Origin: Alphaproteobacteria bacterium
Lineage (GTDB): Bacteria; Pseudomonadota; Alphaproteobacteria; JAEULC01
Direction: 5' to 3'
NCBI GenBank assembly: GCA_020851015.1
Contig: JADZDN010000027.1
Location: 1 to 7,876, forward strand
DNA: 7,876 nt
Below, in pieces: positions 6,651-7,876 of this stretch (the stretch's first letter is position 1; every line of letters begins with the position of its first letter). The notes under the pieces were generated by a model. The model ran no database searches. It saw only the letters and a list, made by a program, of their open reading frames with translations, and had not been told where the DNA came from. Position numbers and translations under genes: made by a program.

Positions 6651-7436
6651 CTACAGCTTTTCGATGTGAAGTCCCCCATCGATCGGAAACGCGGCTCCGG
6701 TCGAAAAGGGTACGGCGCCCGTGGCGAGCGTGGCGACCGCGCCGGCGATGTCGTCCGGCTGGCCCCAGCGCGCGATCGGAAACACGCCCTCGGCCATCTG
6801 CTTGTCATAGTGCTCCTTGGCTGGCGCGGTCATCTCGGTCGCGATCACGCCGGGCCGGATTTCATAGCAATGGATGGCGTGCTCGGCCAGGCGGAGCGCG
6901 AACAGCTTGTTCATCATCGTCAGCCCGGCCTTCGAGACGCAGTATTCGCCGCGGTTGATCGACGCCTTGACCGCGTTGACCGACGAGATCGTGACGATCG
7001 AGCGGTGCGGTTCGTCCGGCCCGCGGCTCTCCGCCGTCATGCGCCTGGCCGCCGCCTGGGTCAGGAAGAACGTGCCGCGCAGATTGACGCCCAGCAGGTG
7101 GTCGAAGCTCGCGGGCGTCACGTCCAGCAGGTCGCCGCGCGTCTTGACCTGCACGCCGGCATTGTTGACCAGGCAGTCCAGCGTGCCGAATTCGGCCCAG
7201 ACCTTGTCCAGCATCGCGCCGTGCGAGGCGATGTCGCGGATATCGCCGGCGGCGAAAATCGCCCGGCGTCCCAGCGCCTTGATCGTCGCCACGGTGCGCT
7301 CGGCGGCCTCGTCCCGCTCCAGGTCGACCACCGCGACATCGAAGCCGCGGCCGGACAAGGCCTGGGCGATGGCGGCGCCGATGCCGCGCCGGCCCCCGGT
7401 GACCAGGGCGACGGGATTGCGCGCGGAATTGGCCAT
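6651..7436 (-). CDS. Short-chain dehydrogenase/reductase, annotated-type 3-ketoacyl-ACP reductase (FabG-like)
   Basis: The product is 261 residues with a complete classical SDR fold. The cofactor loop is Thr13-Gly-Gly-Arg-Arg-Gly-Ile-Gly20. Asp38 ends beta strand 2 and favours NAD(H), though nearby Arg residues leave NADP possible. Asp65 contacts adenine, Asn91-Asn-Ala-Gly94 follows, Asn118 is the structural Asn, and the catalytic set is Ser152 (or Ser151), Tyr165 and Lys169 (Tyr-Cys-Val-Ser-Lys). Pro195-Gly196 and Asp253-Gly-Gly near the C-terminus are typical. It matches the group usually labelled 3-ketoacyl-ACP reductase, but such genes next to catabolic enzymes usually act on other carbonyl/hydroxyl substrates, so the true substrate is unknown. 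I chose ATG 7436 because AAGGGAAG sits 7 nt upstream and the family starts just before Val-Ala-Leu-Val-Thr-Gly-Gly. A start at 7511 would add 25 residues not typical of the family. It is first in an operon with hutH. Confidence 0.9.
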   Translation of the reverse strand: MANSARNPVALVTGGRRGIGAAIAQALSGRGFDVAVVDLERDEAAERTVATIKALGRRAIFAAGDIRDIASHGAMLDKVWAEFGTLDCLVNNAGVQVKTRGDLLDVTPASFDHLLGVNLRGTFFLTQAAARRMTAESRGPDEPHRSIVTISSVNAVKASINRGEYCVSKAGLTMMNKLFALRLAEHAIHCYEIRPGVIATEMTAPAKEHYDKQMAEGVFPIARWGQPDDIAGAVATLATGAVPFSTGAAFPIDGGLHIEKL

Positions 7437-7443
7437 GTCGGAT

Positions 7444-7451
7444 CTTCCCTT
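7444..7451 (-). promoter_or_regulatory. Ribosome binding site of the SDR gene (decides its start)
   Basis: On the minus strand AAGGGAAG lies 7 nt before the ATG at 7436, a purine-rich Shine-Dalgarno match at normal spacing. It supports this start over the in-frame ATG at 7511. Confidence 0.65.
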
Positions 7452-7594
7452 TCGAGCGCCGCCGCCGGCGGCGCGGTCCGGGACTTTGACGCAGGCCGCT
7501 TGACGAGGCAACCGGCGCCGGGGCGTTTGTTGCTATGCGTTGCGCGACTGGCTAGGGTTCGCTGCAACAGCGGCCTCGAGCCGCAATCCAATCG

Positions 7595-7600
7595 AGGAGG
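7595..7600 (+). promoter_or_regulatory. Ribosome binding site of the substrate-binding protein gene
   Basis: AGGAGG, a perfect anti-16S match, ends 8 nt before the ATG at 7609. It fixes the start of the gene that runs off the right edge and predicts efficient translation, as expected for a periplasmic binding protein. Confidence 0.85.
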
Positions 7601-7608
7601 TCGGGTCG

Positions 7609-7876
7609 ATGCGTGGTACGGGAACCCTGAAATCGACGGTCGCGGGCGCGGTGCTGGTGCTGGCATCGGTCGGCGCCGCGGGGGCGCAGACCGCGCCGAA
7701 GATCGTCGTCGGCATGAGCGGGTGGACCGGCTTCGCGCCGATCACGCTGGCCAAGGAAAAGGGCATCTTCAAGAAGAACGGCCTGGAGGTCGAGATCAAG
7801 AAGATGCCGACCCAGGCGCGCCACGTCGCCATGGCGGCGGGCGAGGTGCAGGCGATCGCCACCACCGTCGACACCC
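7609..7876 (+). CDS. ABC transporter periplasmic substrate-binding protein, NMT1/SsuA/ThiY-like (3' partial)
   Basis: Only the first 89 codons are present; the frame is still open at the window edge. Residues 1-26 form a Sec signal peptide: basic start (Arg2, Lys8), hydrophobic core Val-Ala-Gly-Ala-Val-Leu-Val-Leu-Ala, and an Ala-Gly-Ala|Gln cleavage site after residue 26. The mature part starts Lys-Ile-Val-Val-Gly, then Gly-Trp-Thr-Gly-Phe-Ala-Pro-Ile-Thr-Leu-Ala-Lys-Glu-Lys-Gly-Ile-Phe-Lys-Lys-Asn and Gly-Leu-Glu-Val-Glu-Ile, the hallmark opening of NMT1/SsuA-type binding proteins. Ala-Met-Ala-Ala-Gly-Glu-Val-Gln-Ala-Ile-Ala-Thr-Thr-Val-Asp-Thr continues that pattern. Family ligands include sulfonates, taurine, nitrate and pyrimidine or thiamine precursors, so the ligand cannot be read from this fragment. 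Permease and ATPase genes would be expected downstream. The divergent arrangement with the SDR-hutH unit suggests a shared substrate or regulator. The perfect Shine-Dalgarno and signal peptide make the start secure. Confidence 0.87.
   Translation, partial: MRGTGTLKSTVAGAVLVLASVGAAGAQTAPKIVVGMSGWTGFAPITLAKEKGIFKKNGLEVEIKKMPTQARHVAMAAGEVQAIATTVDT

Larger units (their letters stand above)
7437..7608. promoter_or_regulatory. Divergent intergenic region, probable promoters and operators for both flanking transcripts
   Basis: This 172-bp gap separates two head-to-head genes and must hold or adjoin both start signals. Visible elements: two plus-strand TTGACG hexamers at 7486-7491 and 7500-7505, the sigma-70 -35 consensus in five or six positions, inside the near-direct repeat TTGACGCAGGC / TTGACGAGGC with 14-bp spacing; perfect palindromes CGCCGCCGGCGGCG (7460-7473) and CCGGCGCCGG (7512-7521); GCAAC (7508-7512) facing GTTGC (7529-7533) around the second palindrome; and CGGC-N5-GCCG (7571-7583). 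TGCTATGCG near 7531-7539 resembles an extended -10 but sits too far from either TTGACG. No pair has good spacing, so I do not assign a promoter. No regulator gene lies in the window. Confidence 0.5.

Noticed and set aside
7437..7511. Upstream ATG at 7511 giving the SDR a 25-residue N-terminal extension
   Set aside because: The extension lacks family resemblance and covers most of the likely regulatory gap, and a good ribosome binding site (7444-7451) points to ATG 7436.
7118..7666. Minus-strand 182-codon frame spanning the SDR start and the divergent gap
   Set aside because: It is an out-of-frame shadow of the SDR with Pro/Arg/Ser-rich composition, and it crosses the start of the opposite gene.

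Overview
The window looks like a piece of a high-GC alphaproteobacterial chromosome. The base composition is strongly GC-rich with G/C-ending codons. The enzyme sequences resemble proteobacterial families, and the giant coiled-coil gene has a C-terminal domain of a kind I associate with large alphaproteobacterial coiled-coil proteins. I cannot assign a genus; Rhodospirillales or Hyphomicrobiales are plausible guesses.

Layout: bases 1-5090 (+) hold the 3' part of one giant gene, open at the left edge. Its 1,695 visible residues are almost entirely a proline-free and cysteine-free helical rod. The rod has a strict 29-residue repeat (40 complete units plus the tail of one more), then switches to a strict 25-residue repeat (15 units), and ends in a 129-residue non-repetitive C-terminal domain. 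Inside the 29-residue zone is a younger 58-residue (174-bp) tandem amplification. Two 11-residue inserts (equivalently 18-residue losses) change spacing but not helical phase. The architecture recalls giant alphaproteobacterial scaffold proteins at cell poles or growth zones (TipN, GPR), but that function is inference.

Convergent to it, with only 6 bp between stop codons, lies a minus-strand two-gene unit (7436 down to 5097). An NAD(P)-dependent short-chain dehydrogenase/reductase comes first, followed 9 bp later by a MIO-type histidine ammonia-lyase (hutH) with its key catalytic residues intact. No other hut gene is visible.

Divergent from this unit, across a 172-bp intergenic region, begins a plus-strand gene (7609 onward, cut by the right edge). 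It encodes a secreted NMT1/SsuA-type ABC transporter substrate-binding protein. The head-to-head arrangement suggests a small catabolic locus in which an imported substrate is handled by the lyase and reductase, with the intergenic region likely holding both promoters. I see no RNA genes, CRISPR arrays, insertion sequences or phage genes. The most unusual object is the periodic architecture of the giant coiled-coil protein.
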